Shown here: positions 45,255 to 54,852 of the stretch, in pieces | How positions within the stretch are numbered: position 1 is the stretch's first letter | Layout of the letters: each line of letters starts with the position of its first letter | Program-made: the position numbers and the translations under genes | The notes under the pieces: generated by a model | Told to the model about the DNA's origin: nothing | The model's input: the letters and a program-made list of their open reading frames with translations, nothing else | Database searches by the model: none | Assembly: GCF_900095725.1 (NCBI RefSeq) | Contig: NZ_FMMP01000017.1 | Location: 62,001 to 126,000 of the forward strand | Length of the DNA stretch: 64,000 nucleotides | Source: Cellulosilyticum sp. I15G10I2 | Lineage (GTDB): Bacteria > Bacillota > Clostridia > Lachnospirales > Cellulosilyticaceae | Direction: 5' to 3'

Positions 45255-46199
45255 TTAATAAATATTCCGTATATTTTTTTCAACCCGAAGATTAATCGCT
45301 GTAACAATTAATACTACGAAGAATAAAAGATAAGCAATTGAACAAGCGTATCCCATTCTAAAGTATTTAAAAGCATTTTCGTATAAATATTGAACAAGAA
45401 CCGATGATGAACGGCCGGGTCCGCCATTTGTCATCAAAATAACAGAATCAAAAACTTGGAATGAACCTATTATGGACATAATAAAAATGAAGAACGTGGT
45501 AGGAGACAACAGTGGTATAGTGATATAAAAAAACTCTTGCATAGGATTTGCACCATCAAGTTTGGCTGCCTCATAATACGTTTCTGATATGCCCTGCAAA
45601 CCTGCTAAAAAGAGCAGCATGTTATAGCCAATGCTTTTCCAGATACCCACGATGGCTATTGCTAGGAGCGACGTAGCAGAACTTGAAAGCCAGGAGGGAC
45701 CTTTTAAGCCAAATAAAGAGAGTATGTAATTTAATAGTCCAAATTCAGGATTATAAATCCACTGCCAGACTACGGCAATAGCAACCATAGAGGTAATAGA
45801 GGGCAAGAAGTATACCGCTCTATAAAAACGTCTTCCAAATACTTTTTGATCTAAAACAACCGCAAGAATTAATGAGAAGACCATACCTACTGGCACGGTA
45901 GTGACTGTATAGACTAAGGTATTGCGCAGTGTCTGATGAACGATAGGGTCCTTAAACATTTCTATATAGTTTTGTAAGCCGACAAACTTCATAGGCGAGA
46001 CAATATCATAGTCCATGAAGCTAATCACAAAAGTGGCGATAACAGGAATTAAAATAAACATCAAAAAGCCTATTAAATTAGGTAATAACATAATGAAGGC
46101 CCAAGTTCCATCTTTATAAAGCAGCTTATTGAATTTATGAGATGGACGTGTTTGAATAGGTTTTTCAGGTGAAACGTTGGATGTGTGTGTGTTTATCAT
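45255..46199 (-). CDS. Sugar ABC transporter permease (MalF/UgpA type)
   Basis: 314 residues behind AGAGGAG. A hydrophilic 35-residue leader precedes the first helix (WAFIMLLPNLIGFLMFILIP). The EAA loop reads YEAAKLDGANPMQEFFYITIP (about 217-237), and the late ILMTNGGPGRSSSVLVQYLY is typical of the class. Works with the permease at 44401 and the binding protein at 46326. Confidence 0.93.
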   Translation of the reverse strand: MINTHTSNVSPEKPIQTRPSHKFNKLLYKDGTWAFIMLLPNLIGFLMFILIPVIATFVISFMDYDIVSPMKFVGLQNYIEMFKDPIVHQTLRNTLVYTVTTVPVGMVFSLILAVVLDQKVFGRRFYRAVYFLPSITSMVAIAVVWQWIYNPEFGLLNYILSLFGLKGPSWLSSSATSLLAIAIVGIWKSIGYNMLLFLAGLQGISETYYEAAKLDGANPMQEFFYITIPLLSPTTFFIFIMSIIGSFQVFDSVILMTNGGPGRSSSVLVQYLYENAFKYFRMGYACSIAYLLFFVVLIVTAINLRVEKNIRNIY

Positions 46200-46325
46200 T
46201 AATGCACTCCTCTCTTAAGTAAATCATTTTAACCAAAGTTATGTCGCGTGTTTAATAAAATAGCAGGCACAAAGTGATCTTTATACCTACTATTTTCAAT
46301 ACATATACATTTCACATTTTAAATT

Positions 46326-47669
46326 TTATTTAGTGCCCAAAACCCTTTCTAATTCTTCATTACAGCGCTTATCAATATTCTCAAGTGTTACGTTTATATC
46401 TTGACCGTCTTTAAAAAACTTATCACTTTCTTCAGTCATGATATCACCGCATTTAGTAGATTTTTGAAGGGCTGTTGGCTCAACAATAGCATCTTTAAAG
46501 TATGAGAGCATGTGTTTATAACTATCGCCGTGAACATCTTCTTTATACCACTTAGCTACGCCATCAGATTCATACATAGATTTGCGGTTTGGCATCCAAA
46601 GTCCGCTGGAAACTAGAGCACCTTGATAATCATAACCCGAAAGGAATGTTAGAAATTTCCAAGCTTCCTCAGGATATTTTGTAGTTGCTGAGATAGCATG
46701 AAGATGTGCTTGACCGGTTGTCAGCGCCTTATCAAACTTAGGAAGTGGCGCCATTCCTACATTAAAGTTCATACTTGCAAGCTGCTGGAGTGCCCAAGAG
46801 CCATCGATAAGCATGGCAACTTTTCCGGTCTGAAGCATCTGTGCTGCACTCATTCCTACATTTTCTAAAGTCGTAGCATCAGGCGCTGCGCCGTCTACTA
46901 CACGTAAGTCACGAATAGCCGTCATAACTTCTGCGACTTTAGGATCGTTCATTGTAGCTTTTGAGTAATCGGCATTAAATACAGCCCCGCCGTTTGAATA
47001 GAACAAAGTTCTTCCAAGCCAGGTTTCTAAGCCATAGGCGCCATAAACCTCAGTACTGTCCCCGTTTTTAATAGTAAGCTTTTGAGCCAAAGTTCTAAAT
47101 TCTTCCCAAGTCATAGCTTTTGTGGGATCTGCATCGGGATAAGGAAGACCTGCTTTATCAAAAATGTCTTTGTTATAATAGATGATTGGAGATACTGTAC
47201 ATGCAGAGATACCATATATATTATTGTTTACAGTCATAATTTCTTTGGACGAATCGATAATATCATCGACAGGGAAGTTGCTGTCAAACCGGTCTGTAAT
47301 ATTCATCAGAGCATCTTTATCTACAAATGTCCGATAATCTGCTGAACCGATAAAAAATACATCAGGTGCAGAGTTGCCGGCAACCATAGTCATGAGTTTA
47401 GCGGTATATTCAGTACCAGAGAGTCCAGGGGTATAATCTATAGTGATGTTAGGATTTTGAGCTTCAAATTTAGCAATCCCCTCTTTAACAGCTTCAGTTT
47501 CTAATGGGCTTGCTTCCCAGCCCATAAAAGTGAGTTTTACTTTACCGCTGCCGGAAGAAGCGTTAGAGGATGAATTATCTGAGCTGGTTGATGCTGTATT
47601 ATTTGAGCAGGCTGTTGCCATCAGCAAAGTTAAAGATAAAATAGGTGCAATTATTTTATAGAATTTCAT
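46326..47669 (-). CDS. Sugar ABC transporter substrate-binding lipoprotein (family 1, CUT1)
   Basis: 447 residues behind GGGAGGA. The signal peptide ends MATAC (C21), followed by a Ser/Asn-rich tether to about residue 43. Mature start VKLTFMGWEASPLETEAV; the segment AMLIDGSWALQQL near 276-288 is the usual family 1 cleft motif. First gene of the minus-strand arabinoside operon, divergent from an AraC gene at 47903 that probably regulates it. Confidence 0.93.
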   Translation of the reverse strand: MKFYKIIAPILSLTLLMATACSNNTASTSSDNSSSNASSGSGKVKLTFMGWEASPLETEAVKEGIAKFEAQNPNITIDYTPGLSGTEYTAKLMTMVAGNSAPDVFFIGSADYRTFVDKDALMNITDRFDSNFPVDDIIDSSKEIMTVNNNIYGISACTVSPIIYYNKDIFDKAGLPYPDADPTKAMTWEEFRTLAQKLTIKNGDSTEVYGAYGLETWLGRTLFYSNGGAVFNADYSKATMNDPKVAEVMTAIRDLRVVDGAAPDATTLENVGMSAAQMLQTGKVAMLIDGSWALQQLASMNFNVGMAPLPKFDKALTTGQAHLHAISATTKYPEEAWKFLTFLSGYDYQGALVSSGLWMPNRKSMYESDGVAKWYKEDVHGDSYKHMLSYFKDAIVEPTALQKSTKCGDIMTEESDKFFKDGQDINVTLENIDKRCNEELERVLGTK

Positions 47670-47902
47670 GGTAAATCCTCCCTATATTTTAAAATAAAGT
47701 ATATAATTAGAGCTAGGTAAACATCACGTCCATGTAAGTAGTTAAAACTTATTTCTGACAAAGGAAAAACATGATATAATTTAAATACTTATCCGGAGTC
47801 GTAATTTAAAAAATATCACAATTTATTCTCTTGCATTAAGTATATTGTAGTTAAAAGTTACAAACAACTCGTATTAATACAGAATAGGTGGTGAAATCCT
47901 AG

Positions 47903-48802
47903 ATGTTATATTTATTATATCAAAGCAAGGCGTCTTTAAAGTATATTTCGAGCGGTAAATTTGTTTCTGATAAACCATTTATTCACTCAAGAAGAAAACT
48001 CAATACATTTGTCTTGCTAATTGGCTGCAAAGGCACATTGTACATATCTCAAAACAATGTGAATTATGAACTTAAGCCTGACACCTTTATACTTTTATTA
48101 CCAGGTTATGAACATTTTGGATATCAGCCTTCAGATCCGGCACTTTCTTACTATTGGTGTCATTTTACACTGGACGAACAGGTTTATAAGTTGCTTTCGT
48201 ATCATGAAATGAATCAATATACCTATATCATGGATAATGAACTGATTAAAGATGATGCCCTAAATACATACATATTACCAGAATGTGGAAGTATTTTATC
48301 TTCTGATAGAGCCAGGGTATTTTTTCGGCAGCTTTTAGATTTATCGAATAGGAACTGTTATTCAGCGTATATGTGTGATTATGTACTAAGTCTTTTAGCT
48401 ATGGAAATTACCGAAGCTTTTCTAAGCGATAATAAAGCAAGAAATAAAGAACTTACAAAAACACACTGTACCATACCAGAAATCATGGAATGGATTAGAA
48501 TTAACTATGACAAAAGGCTTACCGTGAATCAAGTAGCTCAAACGTTTAATTATAATCCGGACTATCTATCTACCACATTCAAGAAGGTTACAGGCGTATC
48601 TTTATCCAAGTATATTAATAAAATGAAAATTTCTATTGCTAAAAAACTTTTGTTTAACTCAAGCTTATCTATAAGAGAGATAGCTTATAAAGCGGGTTTT
48701 GATGATGAAAAGTATTTTATGAAGCTCTTTAAGCAACTGGAAGATGTAACGCCTACTCAGTACCGCAATGCTTTTTCTAGGACCCATTTGAATAATAAGT
48801 AA
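47903..48802 (+). CDS. AraC-family regulator with cupin domain
   Basis: 299 residues; ATG 47903 behind AGGTGGTG. The N-terminal sensor has NTFVLLIGCKGTLYISQ and the LLLPGYEHFGYQPSDPALSYYWCHF segment usual in this class. The C-terminal helix-turn-helix pair reads VAQTFNYNPDYLSTTFKKVT and IAYKAGFDDEKYFMKLFKQL. A TATAAT at 47775-47780 with a CTGACA-like -35 lies upstream. Divergent from, and likely activator of, the GH127 transporter operon. Confidence 0.9.
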   Translation: MLYLLYQSKASLKYISSGKFVSDKPFIHSRRKLNTFVLLIGCKGTLYISQNNVNYELKPDTFILLLPGYEHFGYQPSDPALSYYWCHFTLDEQVYKLLSYHEMNQYTYIMDNELIKDDALNTYILPECGSILSSDRARVFFRQLLDLSNRNCYSAYMCDYVLSLLAMEITEAFLSDNKARNKELTKTHCTIPEIMEWIRINYDKRLTVNQVAQTFNYNPDYLSTTFKKVTGVSLSKYINKMKISIAKKLLFNSSLSIREIAYKAGFDDEKYFMKLFKQLEDVTPTQYRNAFSRTHLNNK

Positions 48803-48823
48803 GCAGTAGAAAGTTCTCATATA

Positions 48824-49035
48824 AATAGTAATGAGTATTTAGAGTATGCCTTAACCAGTCAATGTCACCTACATTGTACAGGATGCTATGCAAGGGCTAA
48901 TAAGGTATAGATAGATCAAGAGGCTAAAGATCAGCTCACTGCTAAAGCGTTAGGTATTGGGTTGATATTACTGGCTGGGGGAGAGCCGCTATTAAGAATG
49001 GATATTATATCTAAAGCAGGGGTTATAGCATACAA
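48824..49035 (+). pseudogene. Radical SAM protein remnant
   Basis: One frame across this interval encodes ALTSQCHLHCTGCYARANK (about 48845-48904), which holds the CxxxCxxC cluster motif of radical SAM enzymes. An in-frame TAG follows at 48908-48910, and then LTAKALGIGLILLAGGEPLL, which holds the GGEP motif. The spacing between the two motifs is about ten residues shorter than usual, there is no ribosome site or start, and nothing downstream of GGEP survives. It is therefore an internal fragment of a radical SAM (probably SPASM-like) gene left by decay or deletion. Confidence 0.75.
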
Positions 49036-49040
49036 AGAAA

Positions 49041-49083
49041 AAGTCCTCCAGTGACTGTTTATCAAACAGTCACTGGAGGACTT
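49041..49083 (-). terminator. Terminator of the nitroreductase gene
   Basis: Perfect 20-bp stem with a 3-base loop; on the minus strand it is followed by TTTTT. It lies 9 bases after the nitroreductase stop. Confidence 0.9.
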
Positions 49084-49091
49084 AGCGTGTA

Positions 49092-49691
49092 TTATTTAAA
49101 AACTTTTAATCTAGATTCAACAGGCTGAAATGATTTCTCACTAGGTGCAGCCGTAGGCTTGCCAAACGGCATCTGGGCAATAAGCTTCCAATTGTCGGGA
49201 ATACGCCACTCTTTTTTTACATCATCATCAATAAGAGGACTATAGTGTTGCAAAGATGCGCCTAATCCTTCAATTTCTAAAGCATTCCATACCACATATT
49301 GTAACATACCACTTGATTGTTGTGACCAAATAGGGAAGTTATCCTTATAAAGCGCAAATTGCTGCTGAAGAGAGTGAATAACAGCCTGATCTTCAAAAAA
49401 TAAAACTGTACCATATCCGTTCTGGAAAGAATTTATCTTTTCTTCAGTAGCTGCAAATTGATCTAAAGGAACCACTTTTTTAAGAGCCTCTTTAGTTAGA
49501 TCCCATAATTTATCATGATTTTTACTAAGTAAAACAATAACGCGTGAACTTTGAGAGTTAAAAGCAGAAGGTGTATGTTTTATGGCATGACCAATGATTT
49601 CTGAAATACGTTCATCTGAAATAGTAGACTCTTTTGAGATACTATAAATAGAACGTCTTTTTTCTACTGCTGTATAAAAATCTTTTGACAT
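49092..49691 (-). CDS. Nitroreductase-family flavoprotein
   Basis: Start at ATG 49691 (AAGGAGG 9 bases ahead) in preference to TTG 49700; 199 residues. N-terminal VEKRRSIYSISKESTISDER and HTPSAFNSQSSRVIVLL form the FMN site of nitroreductases; GLGASLQHYSPLIDDDV and IAQMPFGKPTAAPSEK are typical of the hydroperoxide/nitroaromatic reductase-like branch (Hbn/YdgI). Likely a soluble NAD(P)H-dependent FMN reductase of unknown natural substrate. Monocistronic; unrelated to the sugar genes around it. Confidence 0.9.
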   Translation of the reverse strand: MSKDFYTAVEKRRSIYSISKESTISDERISEIIGHAIKHTPSAFNSQSSRVIVLLSKNHDKLWDLTKEALKKVVPLDQFAATEEKINSFQNGYGTVLFFEDQAVIHSLQQQFALYKDNFPIWSQQSSGMLQYVVWNALEIEGLGASLQHYSPLIDDDVKKEWRIPDNWKLIAQMPFGKPTAAPSEKSFQPVESRLKVFK

Positions 49692-49700
49692 AGTTAGCAA

Positions 49701-50012
49701 CCTCCTTGTTTTTATAGAATATAAATATAACCTTATAGACTTATATATAGTATAGCGATTTTTTAAAAAATTAACAATATTATATGTGATGTAACAATGA
49801 CGTTAATTCTGTGACCTTTAATCATTAATTTGTTCATTATCTATAGAATATATACGTTTGGTTTAGATGATCATAGGGAGGCTAAGCAGTTCTTTATTAC
49901 TGCCTATCTAAATATGACTCGCTGACTAACGGGAGTATATTATCACAAAAGTAAGACTTATTTAGTGATTGATAGCCCCTGTTGGTATTCCCTAATCTGT
50001 AAATTAATGATT
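49701..50012. other. Gene-free interval between nitroreductase and YesN gene
   Basis: No gene is recognised. A short open stretch at about 49842-49926 (reading TFGLDDHREAKQFF before a stop) could be a gene relic but matches no family I can name. It also contains a small GCAGT/ACTGC hairpin at about 49886-49903. No clear terminator for the convergent YesN gene was found. Confidence 0.4.
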
Positions 50013-51569
50013 TTAAGTTTTACGATATTGTTCAGGGGTTATACCTGTTACTTTCTTGAAAATCCTAAAGAAGTATTTGACATTATCATAGCCGACTGCT
50101 TTAGCAACCTGATACATTTTTTTGTCCGAGTCTCTAAGCAGGCGTTTAGCTTCCTCGGTACGGACAGTGTTGATATAGTCTACAAAGTTCTGGCCTGATT
50201 TTTTCTTAAATAAATGACTGAAATAACTACGATTCATATAAAAAAGCGAAGATATAAAATCAGAGGTTAAATCATTAAAATAGTTTCGCTTCACGTAGGT
50301 CTTAACATTTTCTATCGTATCTTGGCAAGCATAGATACTTTTTGACTGCATGCTCAAGGAAATATTCGTAAAGAACTGAAGAAAATAAGCTTTAATTTCT
50401 TCAAAGGTAAACATGCCGTTAAAGATGCTTTGCACACTTGAAGAAGTATTACCCTGAGCAACATTATCAAAATAAAGGTTTAAAAGCTCACGGATTTTTT
50501 GCGTTATTTCGATGCAGTAATATTTCAGGTCATATAACGTACATTGTGGCTGCATCATAAAATAATTAAATAAATCCTCGACGAGTGCAATAACACGTTC
50601 TGTCTCGCCTGTTTCAATACGGAACAAAAATTCCTGGAGATTTTTCCAATGAAGAGGCGTAACAGGCATATTCTCTACTGTAAAAAGATAGTATGTGTTC
50701 TCTTGAATGAGTTTTTTAGAGTTAAGCGCTGCAACTGTTTCCTTGAACGCACTGTTTAACTGAATAAGCTCAGATTTTGCAGTGCTTATTCCAATAGAAA
50801 TGTTTTGATCATCATGTTTTAGCAAATTAATAAAATCGCTGGCTATTTGCTGATACAGTGTATTGAGATTGAGTGGTGTATTTTCTGGGAAAAAGAGCAC
50901 AAAAAAGCCTATTTTATCATTATGCAGATGGGATAGATAAAGACTTAGATCCCCAAAGCCTTGAGATTGTATTAAATCTGTCAGAAGCGTTTCATCAAAC
51001 TTTTTGACGGCATGCAATGTAAGCAATATGAAATGGTGATTTTGGTCAAGTAGTTTAAGCTTATCGGAGACCAGTTCGGGAGATGTTGTATGATAACCCA
51101 AAATCAAGTTTTTTAAAATATGGAGGTCATAATCATATTTGGCAAATTCTTTTTCGGCTTCGATCGAAACAATTTTATTTTCAAGTTCTGTTTTATTTTC
51201 TATGAGATTAATCGCATGCTTGATGGCATCTTGAATCGCATTACGGTTAAAAGGTTTTAAAATATAACTGATTGCCTTTGCTGCAATGGCTTGTTTGGCA
51301 TATTCAAAATCCTTATAGCCACTTATGACAATAATCTGTTTATCAGTATATTTTTCATTTAGTTGCTGAAGTAGGCCGATGCCATCTAAAATAGGCATAT
51401 TCATATCGGTAATAATAATATTAGGGTTTAATGTCTCGATAAGTGAGAGGGCCTCTTGACCATTAGACGCCTCCCCGATGCATTTAACTGTATCATTTAA
51501 GCTTCCAATTTTTTTGATAGTACCCCTTCTTGTCAGCGGCTCATCATCTACTACAATATAAGTATACAT
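50013..51569 (-). CDS. YesN-type response regulator, REC plus AraC domain
   Basis: 518 residues. Receiver: D8/D9, phospho-acceptor D55 in IITDMNMP, K in YILKPF. Linker about 130-410. AraC domain with ISSLFYMNRSYFSHLFKKKS and VAKAVGYDNVKYFFRIFKKV. It begins 3 bases after the kinase stop, and its ribosome site GGGAGGG lies in the last kinase codons. The pair diverges from the importer at 53475, its likely target. Confidence 0.93.
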   Translation of the reverse strand: MYTYIVVDDEPLTRRGTIKKIGSLNDTVKCIGEASNGQEALSLIETLNPNIIITDMNMPILDGIGLLQQLNEKYTDKQIIVISGYKDFEYAKQAIAAKAISYILKPFNRNAIQDAIKHAINLIENKTELENKIVSIEAEKEFAKYDYDLHILKNLILGYHTTSPELVSDKLKLLDQNHHFILLTLHAVKKFDETLLTDLIQSQGFGDLSLYLSHLHNDKIGFFVLFFPENTPLNLNTLYQQIASDFINLLKHDDQNISIGISTAKSELIQLNSAFKETVAALNSKKLIQENTYYLFTVENMPVTPLHWKNLQEFLFRIETGETERVIALVEDLFNYFMMQPQCTLYDLKYYCIEITQKIRELLNLYFDNVAQGNTSSSVQSIFNGMFTFEEIKAYFLQFFTNISLSMQSKSIYACQDTIENVKTYVKRNYFNDLTSDFISSLFYMNRSYFSHLFKKKSGQNFVDYINTVRTEEAKRLLRDSDKKMYQVAKAVGYDNVKYFFRIFKKVTGITPEQYRKT

Positions 51570-51572
51570 CTA

Positions 51573-53312
51573 CTATCCCTCCCTTTTTAAAATTGGCAGT
51601 TTAATGCTGATTTTTGCACCTTTATTTTCTTCACTATGCACAGATAAGCCATAGCCTTTGCCATAATAGAGCGCGATACGAGAATGAATATTTTTTAAAC
51701 CGATACTTTGCTTGTTGCGATGTCCAAGTTCTGTAAAGTGGGCAGGTTCAGCAAGTTTAGCTCGTATGGCTTTAAGCTGAGCCTCGTCCATGCCTACCCC
51801 GTCATCAGCTACTTCAAAATAAATATGCTCATCCAAAGTATAAGCTCGTACTACAATAGTTCCGCTGGTTTGGCAGCGTTCAAGTCCATGATATAAAGCA
51901 TTTTCAACAATAGGCTGCAAAATGAGTTTAAGTACCTGCAGACTGCCGATATGTTCTGGGGTATCAAAGATCACATTGAATCGATCTTCAAAGCGTATTT
52001 TCTGAATAGACATATAATCATTAACATGGCTTATTTCATCACGGATGGTCACGAGTTCGCTCTGTGTTTTAATACTATAACGAAACATATTGCCAAGAGC
52101 TAAAGACATGATAGAAATACTTTCGACTTCTTCAATCTCAGCAATACTGTTGATAGATTCCAGTGTATTATATAGAAAATGTGAATTAATCTGAGCTTCT
52201 AAAGATTTCATCTGAGAATCCAGTGTAATAAGTTTATTTTGATACTGCTCTTTGACATGACGGTTAATCTCTTCGAGCATGTTGTTATATTCATTATATA
52301 AAATACCAATCTCGTCATTACGTGAGAGATACTTAGGGTCACAAATCAGACGATATTCATGGTGTCCAGCCATGGTTTTACTAAGTTTTGTGATTGGTTT
52401 TATTAAATAATGAGACAATATAATAGAAATAACAATAAATAAAAGACAGCACAGCGCGGCGATAACAATAATCAAGATTTTTGTAATATCAAATTCATGA
52501 TACAGCTTTTCGTGATTAATAGCTGCTACCAGTACTAATTCACCAATACCAAGAGGATGCTTGAGGATTTGTGTGTTTTTTTGGGTAAAAGGCGCTTTAA
52601 TATCATTGATATTAGAATACAAAACAGACCCGCTATTTTTTTGTATAGATAACAATGCACTGTCAGGCAGTGTGTTGATACTGCTCAAGTTAAAGACATT
52701 AGGCGAACAGTCAATGAGTAGAACCCCTAAAAATTCTTTAGAATAGACATCATAAATAGCTCTTGAAAAGGAGATTGAGGGTTTAGAATTAATAATAAAG
52801 TCTTTTTTTGTAATATCGCTTATATGAATTTTGCCTTCTAGGGATAGGGTAGACTGATACCAGTCATCTTCAAAAGGTTTATAACCTAACTTGATATCAA
52901 TGCCGTTGCCATAACCATAACCGATATTTTCACCACTGGGGGTAAAGATAAAAAGACCGTTAATATAATCATTGGAGTAAATGAGGTTTTTGGCAACAAA
53001 CATCATATTATTACGGCTTTTATAAAGGTCATAAGTGGTATAGCTGCCATCGTTCACTTTATATTTTTTAAGATCATCGACAATGGAGTAAGTTGTTTCA
53101 GAGTAAAATTGAAAGATCTCAGAGATGCGGTTGATTTCATTAATGGTATCAACAGATTCTCGAAGGGCGCTTTCAAATATATTACTGGCGACTTCATTCA
53201 TTTGTTTGTTAACAAGGTTGGTATATCTATCGTAGGTAAATGTAGTAATAATAATAATAGGAATAATAGAGAGTAATAAAAAGATTAGTAAAAATTTCTT
53301 GTTAAGGTTCAA
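51573..53312 (-). CDS. YesM-type sensor histidine kinase, TTG start
   Basis: 579 residues. The start is TTG 53312, supported by AGGGGGG 7 bases ahead. TM1 about 5-24; extracellular Cache-type sensor to about 270; TM2 about 275-300; HAMP; His_kinase domain with H378 in INSHFLYNT, N box IVENALYHG and G1 box DDGVGM. The residue before the His is Ser instead of the usual Pro, but the other kinase motifs are intact. Partner of the regulator that follows by 3 bases. Confidence 0.92.
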   Translation of the reverse strand: MNLNKKFLLIFLLLSIIPIIIITTFTYDRYTNLVNKQMNEVASNIFESALRESVDTINEINRISEIFQFYSETTYSIVDDLKKYKVNDGSYTTYDLYKSRNNMMFVAKNLIYSNDYINGLFIFTPSGENIGYGYGNGIDIKLGYKPFEDDWYQSTLSLEGKIHISDITKKDFIINSKPSISFSRAIYDVYSKEFLGVLLIDCSPNVFNLSSINTLPDSALLSIQKNSGSVLYSNINDIKAPFTQKNTQILKHPLGIGELVLVAAINHEKLYHEFDITKILIIVIAALCCLLFIVISIILSHYLIKPITKLSKTMAGHHEYRLICDPKYLSRNDEIGILYNEYNNMLEEINRHVKEQYQNKLITLDSQMKSLEAQINSHFLYNTLESINSIAEIEEVESISIMSLALGNMFRYSIKTQSELVTIRDEISHVNDYMSIQKIRFEDRFNVIFDTPEHIGSLQVLKLILQPIVENALYHGLERCQTSGTIVVRAYTLDEHIYFEVADDGVGMDEAQLKAIRAKLAEPAHFTELGHRNKQSIGLKNIHSRIALYYGKGYGLSVHSEENKGAKISIKLPILKREG

Positions 53313-53474
53313 AAAGTATCCCCCCTTGGCTAAAAAACTAAAAATAATATACCATAACTCCTAACAAAAGTATACTATAGCTATGCTAAAATATGAATTA
53401 TCAAGGAACTTGCACTAATAAGACATAAAAATATTAGGTAATGCGCACAAAATTATAAAAATGGAGGGGCTATT

Positions 53475-54818
53475 ATGAAATTAAAAAAAGCAGCAGCTTT
53501 GACACTTGCAGGACTTATGGTGACATCTGTGATGGCAGGATGTGGCAGCAACACTAATAAAAGTGTAGAGGGAAATACACCAAGCAGTACAACAGATAGC
53601 AAACAAGGTAGTGAACAAACAGATAAAGACATTACGATTACAATGATGATGTCAGGTACGAAGTCAACAGAAGGTGAAGATTTTGAAATCGACACGTTGC
53701 CAAGGCTTATTAAAGAGAAATTCCCAAATATTACTTTAGAAGTTGTAAAACTACCAGATGATCAATACTATACAACGCTCAAGACAAAGCTAGCAACAGG
53801 AGAAGCACCGGATTTAATGCTTGCACAGCCTAGAATGGCAGGTGCTAACGCAGTTTATACGCTGGCAGAATCAGGATATTTACTAGATATATCCGAGCTA
53901 AACATGCTTTCTAAACTGGGTGGCGTGGCAGATATGACCTATGAGGGTAAAACCTACGCTGTACCACAAGGGGTAACTTTCCTCGGAACTTACTATAATA
54001 AAGATGTTTTTGAAGAGCACGGATTAGAAGTTCCAACCAACTGGGATGAGTTTTTAAAGGTATGTGAAACGCTTAAACAAGCAGGTATTACTCCAATTGT
54101 TATGGGAGATAAAGATTCCTATGTGATGCAGTTTGGACTTTATCAGTTGGCAGCAAGCAGAATCTATCCCAAAAATCCAGAGTTTGATAATCAGCTCGGA
54201 GATGGTACGACAAAATTCACAAATGGTGAGTGGGAAGAAGTACTTGAAATGTATGCAAAACTCTACCAAAAAGGTTATATTGGAGAAAATTCGCTAGGTG
54301 TAGGAGCAGCCCAAGGTATTCAGAAGTTTATTGATGGAGAAGCTGCTATGACCTTTGATGGCACATTTAATGCAACTGCACTTACAGCAAAAGGTGCTGC
54401 AGATTTTGAAAGAGGATTATTCCCGCTTCCAGGCAATAAAGCTGGAGAAGAGGTTTACGTAGCAGGAGCATCCGGGGCAGGTTTTGGGATCTATGCGAAT
54501 ACAAAGTACCCAGAAGAATGTAAAGCTATTTTAGAATATTGGTATGACGGACAGTCAGATCTTTATAAAGCCTGGGAAGCAACAGGCCGATTTATTTCTA
54601 ACTATGAAGGGGCTTCGCTTAATAATCCGTTATTTGCAGATATGATGGCAGTTTATGAGACTGGAAGAGCATTCTACTGGTGCAATCAAGGATGGCCAGC
54701 AGGTGTTGAAACTGAGATGCAGGTTAAACTTAGCGAGCTTATAGCAGGCCTTAATACGACGCCAGCAGATATCGCGGCGGCTATGCAGATAAAATTTGAA
54801 GAACTTTATACGAAATAA
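53475..54818 (+). CDS. Sugar ABC transporter substrate-binding lipoprotein (family 1, CUT1)
   Basis: 447 residues behind GGAGGGG. Signal ends VMAGC (C23), followed by a Ser/Thr/Asn tether. GEAPDLMLAQPRMAGAN near 113-129 and AAMTFDGTFNATAL near 290 are typical family 1 cleft segments. A probable -10 TATGCTAAAAT lies at about 53381. Diverges from a YesMN pair; followed by two permeases and a GH78-like gene, which suggests a rhamnose-containing ligand. Confidence 0.93.
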   Translation: MKLKKAAALTLAGLMVTSVMAGCGSNTNKSVEGNTPSSTTDSKQGSEQTDKDITITMMMSGTKSTEGEDFEIDTLPRLIKEKFPNITLEVVKLPDDQYYTTLKTKLATGEAPDLMLAQPRMAGANAVYTLAESGYLLDISELNMLSKLGGVADMTYEGKTYAVPQGVTFLGTYYNKDVFEEHGLEVPTNWDEFLKVCETLKQAGITPIVMGDKDSYVMQFGLYQLAASRIYPKNPEFDNQLGDGTTKFTNGEWEEVLEMYAKLYQKGYIGENSLGVGAAQGIQKFIDGEAAMTFDGTFNATALTAKGAADFERGLFPLPGNKAGEEVYVAGASGAGFGIYANTKYPEECKAILEYWYDGQSDLYKAWEATGRFISNYEGASLNNPLFADMMAVYETGRAFYWCNQGWPAGVETEMQVKLSELIAGLNTTPADIAAAMQIKFEELYTK

Positions 54819-54852
54819 AAATCAATGAGACTTGAAATGGGAGGAACAAATC

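Noticed and set aside
49842-49926. Possible gene relic reading TFGLDDHREAKQFF
   Set aside because: Too short and not recognisable as a known family; kept only as a note in the interval entry.
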